This document shows, one piece after another, positions 51,045-61,751 of a DNA stretch of 64,000 bases (its first letter is position 1; each line of letters begins with the position of its first letter). The stretch lies in assembly GCA_023079485.1 (NCBI GenBank), contig CM041083.1, forward strand, positions 104,733,054 to 104,797,053, in the 5' to 3' direction. Under the pieces are notes generated by a model that ran no database searches, had not been told where the DNA came from, and saw only the letters and a list, made by a program, of their open reading frames with translations. Both the position numbers and the translations under genes were made by a program. Source of the DNA: Archilochus colubris. Taxonomy: Eukaryota > Chordata > Aves > Apodiformes > Trochilidae.

Positions 51045-51237
51045 TGAACATACAGCAACTTTCCAGTATCTGAAAGGCCTACAAGAAAGCTGAGCTAAGA
51101 TGTTTTTCATGGGCATGTAGGCAGTGGTTTAAAACTTGAAAAGGGGAGATTTAGCTTAGACATTAGGAAAAAAATTCTTTCCTGTGAGAAGGCTACCCCT
51201 TCCCTCGAAGTGTTCCAGGCCAGGTCGGATGGAGCTT
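51045..51237 (+). mobile_element. CR1 LINE 3' fragment
   Basis: Shows the CR1 blocks 'gcaactttccagtatctgaaaggcctacaagaaagctg', 'ggagatttagcttagacattaggaaaaaaattctttcctgtgag' and 'gaagtgttccaggccaggtcggatggagctt'. About 40 bp that normally separate the last two are missing. No terminal repeats. It directly follows the SINE-like segment. Confidence 0.92.
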
Positions 51238-52635
51238 AAACTTTACTTTGAACTTACAACATTTCCTGGGAAAGGTGATTTTGGTGTTTCTTCCCCCAGC
51301 TGTTTAAGGTGTGAACTTTTGCTACTGAAACACATAAGACTTCCTGCAGTAAAAAGATATTGTGATGAACAATGCCTTCATTTAACAAACAATGCCATAG
51401 ACTGATTAAGACTCCCTTGATTTTTTAGTATAATTTAGTTTGAAATTAGAAAAAAACCTGACACTTATACAATTATTAAAAAGTATATATAACCTTTGCT
51501 TCTCATTTCAAAACATTATACATAGGTGAACACAATGATCTAAACTTTAGTGGCAGGTGTTTAATGTGACGTATAAGAAGTTATCAAGTTAACTTCAAAC
51601 AGACCAGTAATAGGCTCACAAATTCCTTCTCTCTGAAGAAAATAGTTATAAATTTTAAGAAATATACTGTTGAATTGACACAATTGTAATGACATCCCTG
51701 TAGGTGGCTTGTACCATGCACTGTTTTGTATGCTACTAGGAGCATAATGACAGCATTTGCACAATAGGCCTATGCAAGGATGAGGTAGCATAATTGCAGC
51801 ATCACTGAAGCATGAACACAGCCTAATTAAGAAAACTGGAACTACTGCACCCCTGCTCACATTTCATCTATCTTATTTCATTTACTTTTACGTACTGTTG
51901 TGGCCACAGAATTGCTGTGTTTGTTGTCGGAATACTGCAGATAATATTGTCCATTTGCTGCCTGCATCTTCCTATTCACTTTGAATGTGTTAGTAGTAAA
52001 AGTAGAATCCCATCCTATAGACAATTCTCCTCTAATATTTTACTTCAGGTAATGCTATGGAAGGTCTATTTTCTCTTACATACCCAGAATATTTTTATAG
52101 ATACATAAATATGTATACACACATACCCATAACACACATATCTAAATATGTACATATCTCTAATATTTAGATTTCATTCTGGATTAAAACTAGAGGAGAC
52201 TAGATTTAGATTAGATATTAGGAAGAAGTTCTTCCTATTGCATTGTCTCAAACAGTAGGAATAAACAGGCAGAAACTACCATCTTTGCATTAGTGATGCT
52301 GATACTGATGATTCCAGCCTGAGCAATACTACAAAACTGCAAAATGCACTTCTGAACATCAGTGAATATTCAATTCAATTAATAAGATCATCATGCATGT
52401 TTTAACATTGTTAAAAATAACTGATAATATTCATTGTAACATCTGCAAAAGTTACACTATAAAAAATACTGCAGACATTGAACAATGTGAGTTGCCATGA
52501 AGAGAAAACTTCATGTTGTCTCTTCAAGTAACAAGACTGGGTTAGGACATAGGCTCATCACACACAAGTTGAGCCTTGGTCAAATTTTCTGCTTTATTGT
52601 TTGCCACGTTCATATTTACACTCTTGACTTCCTAG
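51238..52635. other. Unique AT-rich sequence
   Basis: Only a small CR1 remnant (52195-52236) was recognised. The short open frames match nothing known. Confidence 0.6.
52195..52236 (+). mobile_element. Small CR1 remnant
   Basis: The word TTAGATTAGATATTAGGAAG with its flanks (GACTAGATTTAGA before, AAGTTCTTCC after) matches the conserved CR1 3' block before the 'tgtgagggtggt' segment. Only about 40 bp survive. Confidence 0.65.
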
Positions 52636-52985
52636 CATCAGAGCATGTTAGATTGGAAGGGAATTCCAGGATCATCTGGTCTAACCCTTCTAACATTATT
52701 TCTTATATGATGTGTCTCGGCACCCTGTAAGCCTCTCCCCATATGGCAGGTAGCCTAATCCTCTATCATCCCCATGGCTCTTTTCTGGACCCTCTCCAGC
52801 CTGTCTGCATCCTTTTTGTACAGCGGGGACCAAAACTGATGCAATACTACAGGTGCGGTCTGAAAAGCACTGAGTAGTGTGGGATGATGACTTCTTTGTC
52901 TCTGCTGGTGATGCCCTTGTAAATGCAGCCCAGGATCCTGTTGGCTTTCTTTACTGCTTGCAGCACACTGTTCTTGTGGCATCAG
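52636..52985 (-). mobile_element. CR1 LINE 3' fragment, minus strand
   Basis: On the plus strand it begins in the 3' UTR block ('gattggaagggaattccaggatcatctggtctaaccctt'). It continues with the reverse complement of the C-terminal ORF2 blocks: 'catggctcttttctggaccctctccagcctgtctgcatcctttttgtacag' (on the minus strand YKKDADRLERVQKRAMGMI), then the 'actgagtagtgtgggatgatgacttc' block. The stretch between the two is frame-shifted. It is a deleted, 5'-truncated copy. Confidence 0.93.
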
Positions 52986-53402
52986 TGCATTTGTGTTGTA
53001 TATCCCTGCTGCTGGGTACTTCCTCATACTCCTAGAACCAGATCAAATTACAAGTTGCAGAATTGGGTAGGGCAAGTTTGCCTAACTAATTTCAGTTGCT
53101 TTGCATGAGTTTAATTCTGAGTTTTCTAGAAGACACTCTAGATATTGTCTTAATCCAGAATTCAATCAGCATATTATGTGTTCTCATGGATTCTGAGAAC
53201 CTTAGGTTATGCAAATTCTTCAACTTTTCACATTTTAAATGTGACGTAGTCTGCCAGGCTTCTCCACACTTGTATTTTGACCACATCTCCTGTACCACAA
53301 AGGTTTCAAGTGTTTGTCTTGTTTGACTGTGGTGCATATGTCACACTCTCTTTAGGTTATCATATTAATACCATAAAATTAGCCTGCATCTCTTCATACC
53401 AC
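52986..53402. other. Unique sequence before the LTR
   Basis: No recognised repeat or gene between the CR1 end and the target-site duplication of the third LTR. In particular it does not look like the 5' continuation of the CR1 that lies on the other side of the LTR. Confidence 0.6.
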
Positions 53403-54197
53403 GACATTGTCACGGTTTAACACTGGCCCGGCAATTAAACCGAATAACAGACGCTCTCTTTAATCTCTCTCTCCCCTCGATGAAGAAAGGAGAGAGAATA
53501 AGGGAGAGAGACTTATGAGTTGGAAACTAAACTACACAACTTTAATGAAACAGTAATGGTAAATAGGGAAAAATTACTAAATATATACAAATATACAGGA
53601 AAATGGAACCACATTCCTCCCTCCTTTCCCCCAATAACTCTCACGTCACCACCGAGGCTGCAGGGCAACCCTGGGAAAGGCCAGGCTGGACTCTTGGAGT
53701 CGGCAGCAGTCGGGAACTGGAGGCAGGAACACACAGATATGGGCTGGCACGGATCAGGACCACAGGCAGACGAATGGACGGGATCCTTCCAGGATGCCGG
53801 GTGAAGGAAAGCAGGAAATCAGGAAAAGATCTGGCTCGGCCCTCGTGATGCCTCAAATTTATGCTGAGTGTGACGTATATGGGATGGAATACTCTGTTTG
53901 GTCAATTCTGGCATCTATCTTGTCTGTTCCTCCCCAAAGGAGGGCTCAGGTGGGACCTCTGTGTCCTCCTGGACAGTAAAATGTTTTCCTCAGAGCTGAG
54001 CAGTGTCCTTGGCTCTGCATACCAGTCTCTAGCAGTAACTATAAACATCAAGTGTTATCAGTCCTAGAAGCACACACACTGCATGAGAAACTTGCTGTTA
54101 ATTTCAGCAAATGCAACTACTTACAAGGGACTTAGCTAAAAGCAAAAGTACAGAAACAGAAAACCACCTTTATCCTGGTCCAAACCAGGACAGACAT
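53403..54197 (+). mobile_element. Solo LTR of the same ERVL-type family (copy 3), with target-site duplication
   Basis: The LTR proper is 53408-54192 (785 bp), from TGTCACGGTTTAACACTGGC to CCAAACCAGGACA. The 5-bp duplication GACAT flanks it at 53403-53407 and 54193-54197. It is nearly identical to the copy at 38961. The main difference is a missing stretch of about two dozen bases where copy 1 has extra 'gaagtctggaaatctg'-like repeats (39361-39405). It keeps a clean TG start and CA end, so it is probably the least mutated of the three. No internal viral sequence is adjacent. Short frames inside it are not genes. Confidence 0.93.
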
Positions 54198-55034
54198 CTA
54201 CCTAGACTTTAGTAAAGCCTTTGACACTGGTTCCCATAGCATTTTCTTCGAGAAACTGGCTGCTCATGGGTTATATTGATGCAGTATTTGCTGGGTATAA
54301 AAAAAAATGGCTGGATGGCCAGGCCCAAAGAGTTATGGCAAATGGAGTAAAATGCAGTTGGCAGCCAGTTCCAAGTGGTGTATAGGAGGGTAGGAAGACC
54401 TGAACTGGCTGAATTGATGGGCCAAGGACAATTCAACAAGGCCAAGTGTGGGGTCCTGCCCTTGGGTCACAACAATCCTATGCAATTATATAGGCTTGGA
54501 GAAGAATGACTGGAAAGCTGCCCAGAAGAAAAAGGCTGGGAGGTGCTGGTGGACATCTAGCTGAACAGGAGACTGCAGTATGTCTGGGTGGCCAAGATGG
54601 CCAACAGCACCCTGGCCTGTATAGAAAACAGTGTGCCCAGCAAAAAATAGGGAAGGAAATGTTTCCTTGAGCTCATTGAGAGAACACTGAGGTGGAGAAA
54701 ATCCACAGTAGAGCAACAAGCTGGTGAAAAATCTATAGTGCGAGTCTTCTGAGGAGCAGCTGGAGGACCTGAGGTTGTTTAGTCTGGAGGACGCCAAGGG
54801 GAGACCTCTTCATTCTCTCCAACTAGCTGAAAGGAGGTTTTAGTGAGCTTGGTTTGTCTCATCTCCCAAGTAACAAGCAATAGAACAAGAGGGAAAAGCC
54901 TCAGTGTGTGCCAGAGGAAGTTTAAATTTGATATTGGGAAAAAACTCCTCACTGAAAGGGTTTTCAGGCTCTGGAACAGGCTGCCAAGGGAGGTGGCTGA
55001 GTCACCATTCCTGGAGGTGTTTAAAAGGCTGTAG
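54193..55034 (+). pseudogene. CR1 ORF2 remnant without motifs B and C
   Basis: Remains of the CR1 reverse transcriptase frame. Motif A keeps its aspartate (YLDFSKAFDT, about 54195-54230), but the segment that should carry the SGVPQGS and FADD motifs is deleted between about 54375 and 54385. The last frame, 54843-55034, keeps the C-terminal CR1 phrases KFKFDIGKKLLTERVFRLWN and RLPREVAESPFLEVFKRL. Not functional. Confidence 0.9.
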
Positions 55035-55087
55035 ATAAGGCACTTAGGGGTATGGTTTAGAGATCTTTTCCAACCAAAACTATTTAA
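54193..55087 (+). mobile_element. CR1 LINE, 5'-truncated, internally deleted
   Basis: Starts in motif A of the reverse transcriptase (about 54195-54245, YLDFSKAFDTGSHSIF), next to the LTR. It jumps over the motif B and C region (no FADD block), then continues with the block 'aattcaacaaggccaagtgtggggtcctgcccttgggtcacaa' and the 'gtggccaagatggccaacagcaccctggcctgtat' block. The C-terminal LGLFSLE-like block (54770-54790) and the 3' block 'ggctctggaacaggctgccaagggaggtggctgagtcacc' follow. It ends near 55087 in an A/T-rich stretch instead of ATTCTATG repeats. Stops and indels throughout. Confidence 0.93.
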
Positions 55088-55656
55088 AAAATTAAAAATT
55101 AAAAAAGTTATTTGTTGTTGTTTCTGACACACTGTAGAGACTCAGTGGAATATTATATCACTCAAATCACTATGATGCAATATACCAAAATTGGATATTT
55201 TTTTTCTCTCTTGTAAATTATAATTTCTTTAAACACACAAAAAAAGGAAAATTATGTAAGATCACTGCTTTAAAATTAAATTACTGCAAGAGAAAAAATA
55301 GCAGGCACAGAAAACCACATCAGCTTGGCATGCTTTTCTATGTATAAAAGCATTTTCTTCTTCGAGAATGTGACTGGATGTAATTTTTTGTAAGTGCCTC
55401 GAGAACAGAAAGCTGATCATTTTCTCAGAAGCATTATTACACCTATCATTTTTCCACTACTGTTAGTTTAATGCATGTACTTCTAAAGTCAGTAGTCTAA
55501 ACAGCATAAAAAAACCCTCTTGCAACACTCAGCAACGCTATGCAAATGTTCATATAATAAAACATCAATTTACTATATGCTTATGATGCATGAGTTACAA
55601 AGTTCTATGTTCCTGTCTCACTGACCACATTTCACATTTTCAGTTGAATTCAGTTC

Positions 55657-55697
55657 CTGATTGTTCTTTTTTTAAACTGATTGTTCCTTTTTTTAAA
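55657..55697 (+). repeat. Imperfect tandem duplication, 20/21-bp unit
   Basis: CTGATTGTTCTTTTTTTAAA (55657-55676) is followed directly by the same unit with one C substitution and one extra T (55677-55697). Confidence 0.9.
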
Positions 55698-57982
55698 CTG
55701 GATTTTTAAAAACAAATAATGATCCCTACATACTGTGGTTAACAATAAACATATTTTTCAAACAATGCTGCTTTTTATATTTCCTGTTTTTGAAAAAAAA
55801 TACTGACAAATCATTTTACAATAAGAGTGTATAGTTTTCTATTTATTTCTATCTACTGTAGCAAAACTGATGAATATCCTTTGCTATTATAAATCATTAT
55901 CACTCTTCAAACTTCTCATGCAGAATATATACTGGAAGAACTGTTTCCATAAACTTGCAGATGTAATTAATTGAGAAGAAGAGCCGAAGAAAAGTTATTC
56001 TAAGCCCTCTCTCTATTCAGATTTGCACCACATCAACAACAAATTTGAAACCATAGATCAGAGAAACAAAAGTAAAAAATTATGCAAGTAAGCAATATAA
56101 AAGAAAACACACATTTTTTGTTTGTTTCTTTGCAGTTTTGTTGTTTTGCACTTTTGCATTAAACTAAAGTAGATTTAAGATTTTGTCTCCTCTATCACCC
56201 CTGCTTTTCCATTTATTTCCAGGCTATCTGATGCAAAATAGAGTCTCCTATATATCACTTATGTAGTTAGGTTTTTTTATCTCTTCGACAACTTTGCCTT
56301 CTCTTTACAAAATCACCTTTTCACTCTATTTTACTTGTGAAAGTTGAATTTCTTTCTGTTAGGTGATAAAGCCTACCCAGTCAAAGATCATCTTCTCAAA
56401 CCACACTACCTCACATCTCACACAGGAATATGTTGCTCTTATCTATACCACTCACAACATTTATCTAGACAGAATGAATCTGACATCAGCAATAATTCAT
56501 ATAAGGCTTTATGAGACACAAAAGTAGCCAGTGGAGAAAAGGAACACAATTTTCCCCAGTTACTCTGAAAGAAACTATGAAATAGTCGAATGGAGTCTCA
56601 AGTCTCTGCATACATAATTCATAGCTGAAGGACTTTTTCATGCAGAGTCCCAGCAACTGCTTGAGAGCCTTGCCCTCCCATTCCCTCTTATCTATTGGTT
56701 TGAGTATTTCTCCAGTAGATGGTAGAAGACATAGGAAGTGAAAGGTAGAGTCGGGCAAAGCACGACGCAGAGAATAGATTTTTTTCATGGGGTAGAGACC
56801 TACACTTTTAGATTCTTCTCTAAGAAGGTAAAACTTTATACTATTCCCCTGTGTTAAAAAAGGAAAAAAAAATAATTAATGAAATATTAATCTGTGAAAC
56901 AATTATTTGCACCCTCAGTCTAGAAAATCACTTGCATATGTGACCCTAAGATGTGATTTGCGCTCCACTATCCAGGCATTCACAAGCTACAGACTGGAAA
57001 ATCTAGGTTATTTTAAGTTCCTTTTTAGATGTAGCCCAAACTCGTTCATACAAAAATGGTTGCATTTTGTAACTATCAGGTCAGAAGCAGAATCAGCAAT
57101 AAACTGTATATTTTTTTATTAGGGGAAATCAGAGTGGTTATAGTCACTGCATAATGTTTTTTCTCTTCTGCCCCTTTCTCCTCACACTTTTCCACTCCTC
57201 CAGCATCATTCTCAGTTCATCATGAGCCGCAGTCCTTCAAAAAAAGATCTTCCTTAGCATGTGGTCTTCCTGTGGCTGCAAGGAATATCTGCTTCATTGC
57301 TATGGATCAGTTCTTCCTCCTGCCTTGGTGTTTCCTCTGCTACTTCTCTCTTTTTTTACTTCCCTTTCACTCCTGCTCTGTCCAGAGGCTTTTCTTGCCT
57401 TTTCTTACATTTTCTTTCCCAGGAGCACCTCACTAGTAGCTGATGGCTCAGCTGTGTGCTGTGGTGGGTATTTTGGAGATGGCTGGAACCAGAAGCCTCT
57501 GGACTCTTTTCTTAGAGGCCACCCCTTTACCCTGTTGCCAGCACCTGGATATCTCTACCTAATAGAGCATTTAGAAGAAGCATAATTTTCCTTCTCTTGA
57601 AAACCATGCTACAGTGGTTTTGGAAACAATATTTTGGAAGCTTGCTGTTTGCCATTTGGACACAGAGCAATGAGGACTTAATGCTTTGACTGGCTACTGT
57701 TACAGTTGCTGCCTGTCTTCTCTGTAAGAGAAAAAGAATGCTTTAATGAGCATCTCCAACCACTACAGCAAATACACACACCTTCAATCACTAAAAAAAA
57801 TTTGACTGCTGAATCACATTAAAATCTTACCAAGAGGTGATGCTAAAATTGTGAATTCTTGTGACACAGTGTTCAGTGCCCCTACTCTATGGAGATTTAA
57901 AGTATAGTGGGATTCATAAAGTCATGACATCACTTATGTAAATTTAGTTCTGAAAATTCTCAGATAGCTTTTACAGTTCACT

Positions 57983-58046
57983 GGTTTTTTTATTTTGTTT
58001 TGGTTTTTTCTTGTGCTTTTTTTTTTTTTCTTTCTTTTTTTTTTCA
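57983..58046. repeat. Poly-pyrimidine tract ending in CAG
   Basis: About 60 bases of mostly T with some C and G, ending TTTTTTTTTTTTCAG. On the plus strand it looks like a very strong splice acceptor; it is more simply a low-complexity tract. Confidence 0.8.
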
Positions 58047-58718
58047 GTCTGGAAAGTTCTCCCAGCTGGAAACAGGCAAAGCAAGTAAGGTAGTTTGAGG
58101 AGGTAGAAGAGATTCTTTAGGTATATATTTGGTGTAAACATGACCAGAATAGGTGAGTAAAAACTCCCAAAGAAGCACAAGCAAAACTAACATATGTAAC
58201 GATTAAAATATGAAGAGGATGGGTTAATTGAAATGGCAGTATGAAGCAGCATAGTGAATTAGTTTGCTTAAATTTTAAATATCTGTATACTAATGTAAAA
58301 GAAATCAGAACCATATACATGACTGGGAAATTAACAGAAGATGAAAGTAAATTTGTCATCAAAATTGCTGCGTAATTTGCCCAACAGATTTATCAGGGAA
58401 ATAACATGACTAGATTATTAATTTTAAAACCAATAATTTTTCATGAAGCACAGAAAGAGAAGAAAAGAGTTTCATTGAAAATAAGTCATATATTCTTTTA
58501 TCATTCAAAATATGCTGTGATTTGAGATAGAAACCAAATCAAGAAGATTTGATCATTGTGAGAAATGTTCAGAATCCTTTAAAGCATAGAACCTGGGGAT
58601 GAGGAAGATTTTAACTGCCAACATATCAAAGAGAAGAGGAATACAGGACATCCCAGAAATGTCTTATATTTTATTGATAATTTTAATGTAAAAAGTGATT
58701 AAAAATACTGTAAGAGAC

Positions 58719-60030
58719 TATAGAATAGAACATAAACATAGAATAGGCTGGGTTGGAAGGGACCTCAGAGATCATCGAGTCCAACCCTTGATCAGCTACC
58801 GCCACAGTCACTTGACTATGGCACTGAGTGCCATATCGAGTCGCTTTTTAAATGTCTCCAGGGACGAAGAGTCCACCACCTCCCCAGGCAGCCCGTTCCA
58901 ATGTCTGATCACCCTTTCCGTGAAAAAATTCTTTCTAATATCCAATCTGAACTTCCCCCGGCACAATTTAAGACCATGCCCTCTTGTCTTACTGAGAGTT
59001 GCCTGGGAAAAGAGACCAACCCCCGCCTGGCTCCATCCTCCTTTCAGGTAGTTGTAGAGAGCAATGAGGTCTCCCCTGAGCCTCCTCTTCTTCAGGCTGA
59101 ACAGCCCCAGCTCCCTCAGCCTCTCCTCATAGGATCTGTGTTCGAGTCCCTTCACCAGCTTGGTTGCCCTCCTTTGGACCTGTTCGAGGACCTCAATATC
59201 CTTCTTGAACTGAGGGGCCCAGAACTGAACACAGTACTCAAGGTGTGGCCTTACCAGGGCTGAGTATAGGGGCAGAATCACCTCCTTGGACCTGCTGGTG
59301 ACGCTGTTTCTGATACATGCCAGGATGCCATTGGCCTTCTTGGCCACCTGGGCACACTGCTGGCTCATGTTCAGCTTCCTGTCAATCCAGACTCCCAGGT
59401 CCCTTTCTGCCTGGCTGCTCTCCAACCACTCTGTCCCCAGCCTGTAGCGCTGCATGGGGTTGTTGTGGCCAAAGTGCAGGACCCGGCACTTGGCCTTGTT
59501 GAAGCTCATCCCATTGGAGTCAGCCCATCTCTCCAGTCTGTCCAGGTCCCTCTGCAGAGCCCTCCTGCCTTCCAGCTGATCAACACTTCTCCCCAGCTTG
59601 GTGTCATCAGCAAACTTGCTGATGATGGACTCAATCCCCTCATCCAAGTCATCAATGAAGATATTGAACAGGACTGGGCCCAGCACTGATCCCTGGGGGA
59701 CACCGCTGGTGACCGGCCGCCAACTGGAAGCAGCCCCATTCAGTACCACTCTCTGGGCCCGGCCTTCCAGCCAATTCTTAACCCAGTGCAGAGTATGCTT
59801 GTCCAAGCTGTGGGAAGCCAGCTTTCTCAGGAGGATGCTGTGGGAGACGGTGTCGAAGGCCTTGCTGAAGCCCAGGTAGACCACATCCACAGCCTTCCCC
59901 TCATCCACCAGGCGGGTCACCTGATCATAAAAGGAGATCAGGTTGGTCAGACAGGACCTGCCCTTCCTAAACCCGTGCTGGCTGGGTCTGATCCCCTGTC
60001 CATCCTGCAGGTGCTGTGTGACTAAATAAG
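58719..60030 (-). mobile_element. CR1 LINE, 1.3 kb, 5'-truncated, youngest-looking copy
   Basis: On the plus strand it begins with TATAGAATAGAACATAAACA, a decayed version of the CR1 tail repeats, then GGCTGGGTTGGAAGGGACCT. It runs through the 3' UTR into an uninterrupted C-terminal ORF2 frame (stop at 58808). It is truncated within the reverse transcriptase, at about 60030, upstream of the [15 protein letters not shown] segment. Higher GC than its surroundings and an open frame over about 400 codons mark it as much less decayed than the other CR1 copies here. Confidence 0.95.
58808..60027 (-). pseudogene. CR1 ORF2 C-terminal part: reverse transcriptase, open but truncated, motif A mutated
   Basis: The protein copies CR1 RNA into DNA at nicked target sites. 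The frame is open from 60130, but its first ~36 residues come from AT-rich flanking DNA. CR1 homology starts at about residue 36 ([10 protein letters not shown]). Then come [17 protein letters not shown] (54-70), motif [18 protein letters not shown] (81-97), motif [16 protein letters not shown] (142-156), motif C FADDTKLG (173-180; DNA 59614-59603) and the conserved thumb and C-terminal blocks [19 protein letters not shown] and [20 protein letters not shown]. Motif C is intact, but residue 87 in motif A is Gly (GGC, complement of 59870-59872) where CR1 proteins have the metal-binding Asp (YLDFSKAFD). The N-terminal endonuclease is absent. The copy is therefore inactive despite its open frame. 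Confidence 0.93.
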
Positions 60031-61735
60031 ACAAGTGTCTGTCTAATAAGAAAGAGAATGGTGTATGTAATGAATGAGTATAAAATAACAAAATATAACA
60101 AAAAAAAAAACATAACAAAATAAGAAACAATGGATTTCAAGGGAGGAAAGTGAAGTAAATAAGGACATTAGTCCAAAATGACCTGTGGGAAATACATGTC
60201 ATCTCTTCTATAGTTGTTCATTGCAGCACAAAAGGACAAGCTCTGTTCACCTAGATTCAGCACAACAAATTCAATTTGAGCCCAAATTCATGTGCCCAGG
60301 AAAAGTCAGTCAGTTTTCAATGATCTACTTCTTTTCTTCAAAAACTACTAATTGAGCCACCTGATGTGTAACGTAAAAGATTAAAACTGATAGAGATTAA
60401 AAGAATTGCACAAACATGGAAGGGCTGAGGAGAGCTACTTAGGAAGGGATGAGATTATTTCCCATTATGTCTTCAACTTCTACTTGCCATATTTTAGATT
60501 GTTGAAAAGAGAACCAAAAATCCATAAGCAATCCTGAAATAAATATTCTAGTTTAAAAAAATAAATTTTCTAAAAAAATTCTTCATTGTGTCCTTCTCAA
60601 GTTAGTGAGAATATGTCTCACTTTTTATATATTAGGATTCTAAGCTAACATGTTGTTAATCTATGTAATATCCATTTCTTAGATTTCTTTTGCATTAACT
60701 GAACAGAACCATGTCTAGACCCTTAGTGATCATGTATTTGCATTTATTTTTTAATGCTTTATCATCTGTAGAGCTGTGCTGAGAATTTGTTTTATCTCAA
60801 TCATTTGGAGGCAAAACCTCAGCAACTGCTAATGCTTAGAGGGAATTATGCAAACATGTGGTCCTATGGTTGCTAGGGAGATTACACATGAGAACGACTT
60901 AAAATGCATGATAAAGTAATCTGTAACTACACAATAATCCATACATTTTTCAATAGACATTTAATACCAAAAGGGTTTAACCATGCTCTTGAACTGGTAC
61001 AGATGGCAGAAATAAGGACTGAAGATGAATACAAAAATGAGCCCCATTTCAGAATGAGTATTCTAAGCTAACTCCCATCATTTTTGGAACTAGACTTCTC
61101 AGAAGGTGGTTTACTACTAAGCATTAATAAGTTATTGTCACCAATTTCAGATAGAAATGATGTCACTGTCTACATTTTCTTAGTGCCCCTTCTACAACCC
61201 TCTTCAAATGAGAATGCATACAGAGACAATTTTCAGAACTTTGTTTTCTTTCTTTTTCAAACATTTCATAAGGTCTGATTATTGAGTAGTAATCAGCAAG
61301 TGAGCCAGTAGATGCTTAGTTAGTCAAAAGAAAACACTGGAAAAAAAGAAATTTGGACAACAGTCTGGGAAAATTCAACAGCTTTGAGATAAGCAGATCC
61401 AGCTGAGGAAAACATGGGGAAAGAGCTCTATAGAAGATAGAAGAAGGTGAAGTTTAATGGTTCTGTACTGCAAGCTACATCAGTAAAAGCTAAAGTCCAA
61501 TTCCATGACTTATTTTCGTGGACAAGCTTATAATTAGAACAGCAAACGGTAAACATGAATCAACTTTCATGGTTAGGAAGAAACAAACTTAATTTATTCC
61601 CATAACTTTCATGATGGTTTCTTGGATGGCACAGAGTCATGCAGGAATTTCAACTTAACTCTACAGACCAGCTTGCGTGAAGCCAAGTACAAGTATTTGC
61701 AGGATCCTGGAATAAAATAACAGGAAAAACATATG

Positions 61736-61751
61736 AAAAAAAAAAAAAAAA
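61736..61751. repeat. A16 homopolymer
   Basis: Sixteen consecutive A followed by GAGGAGGGG. Confidence 0.9.

Larger units (their letters stand above)
55088..58718. other. Unique AT-rich sequence, 3.6 kb
   Basis: Holds an imperfect 20/21-bp tandem duplication (55657-55697), a pyrimidine-rich segment at about 57140-57590 that may be an old LTR-like repeat, and a poly-pyrimidine run (57983-58046). The 108-codon frame at 57259-57585 has biased, low-complexity content and matches no protein I know. Confidence 0.55.

Noticed and set aside
53520..54067. Frames of 60-94 codons inside the LTR, similar to frames at 39084-39646
   Set aside because: They recur because the LTR recurs. They lie within the LTR boundaries set by the target-site duplications and match no viral or host protein.
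58901..59879. Several plus-strand frames of 60-120 codons across the young CR1
   Set aside because: They are antisense shadows of the CR1 ORF2 frame on the minus strand; the sense frame carries all recognised reverse transcriptase motifs.
60028..60130. First ~36 residues of the long minus-strand frame as part of the CR1 protein
   Set aside because: They are encoded by AT-rich flanking sequence; the CR1 similarity starts at about [10 protein letters not shown], so the frame extends upstream only by chance.
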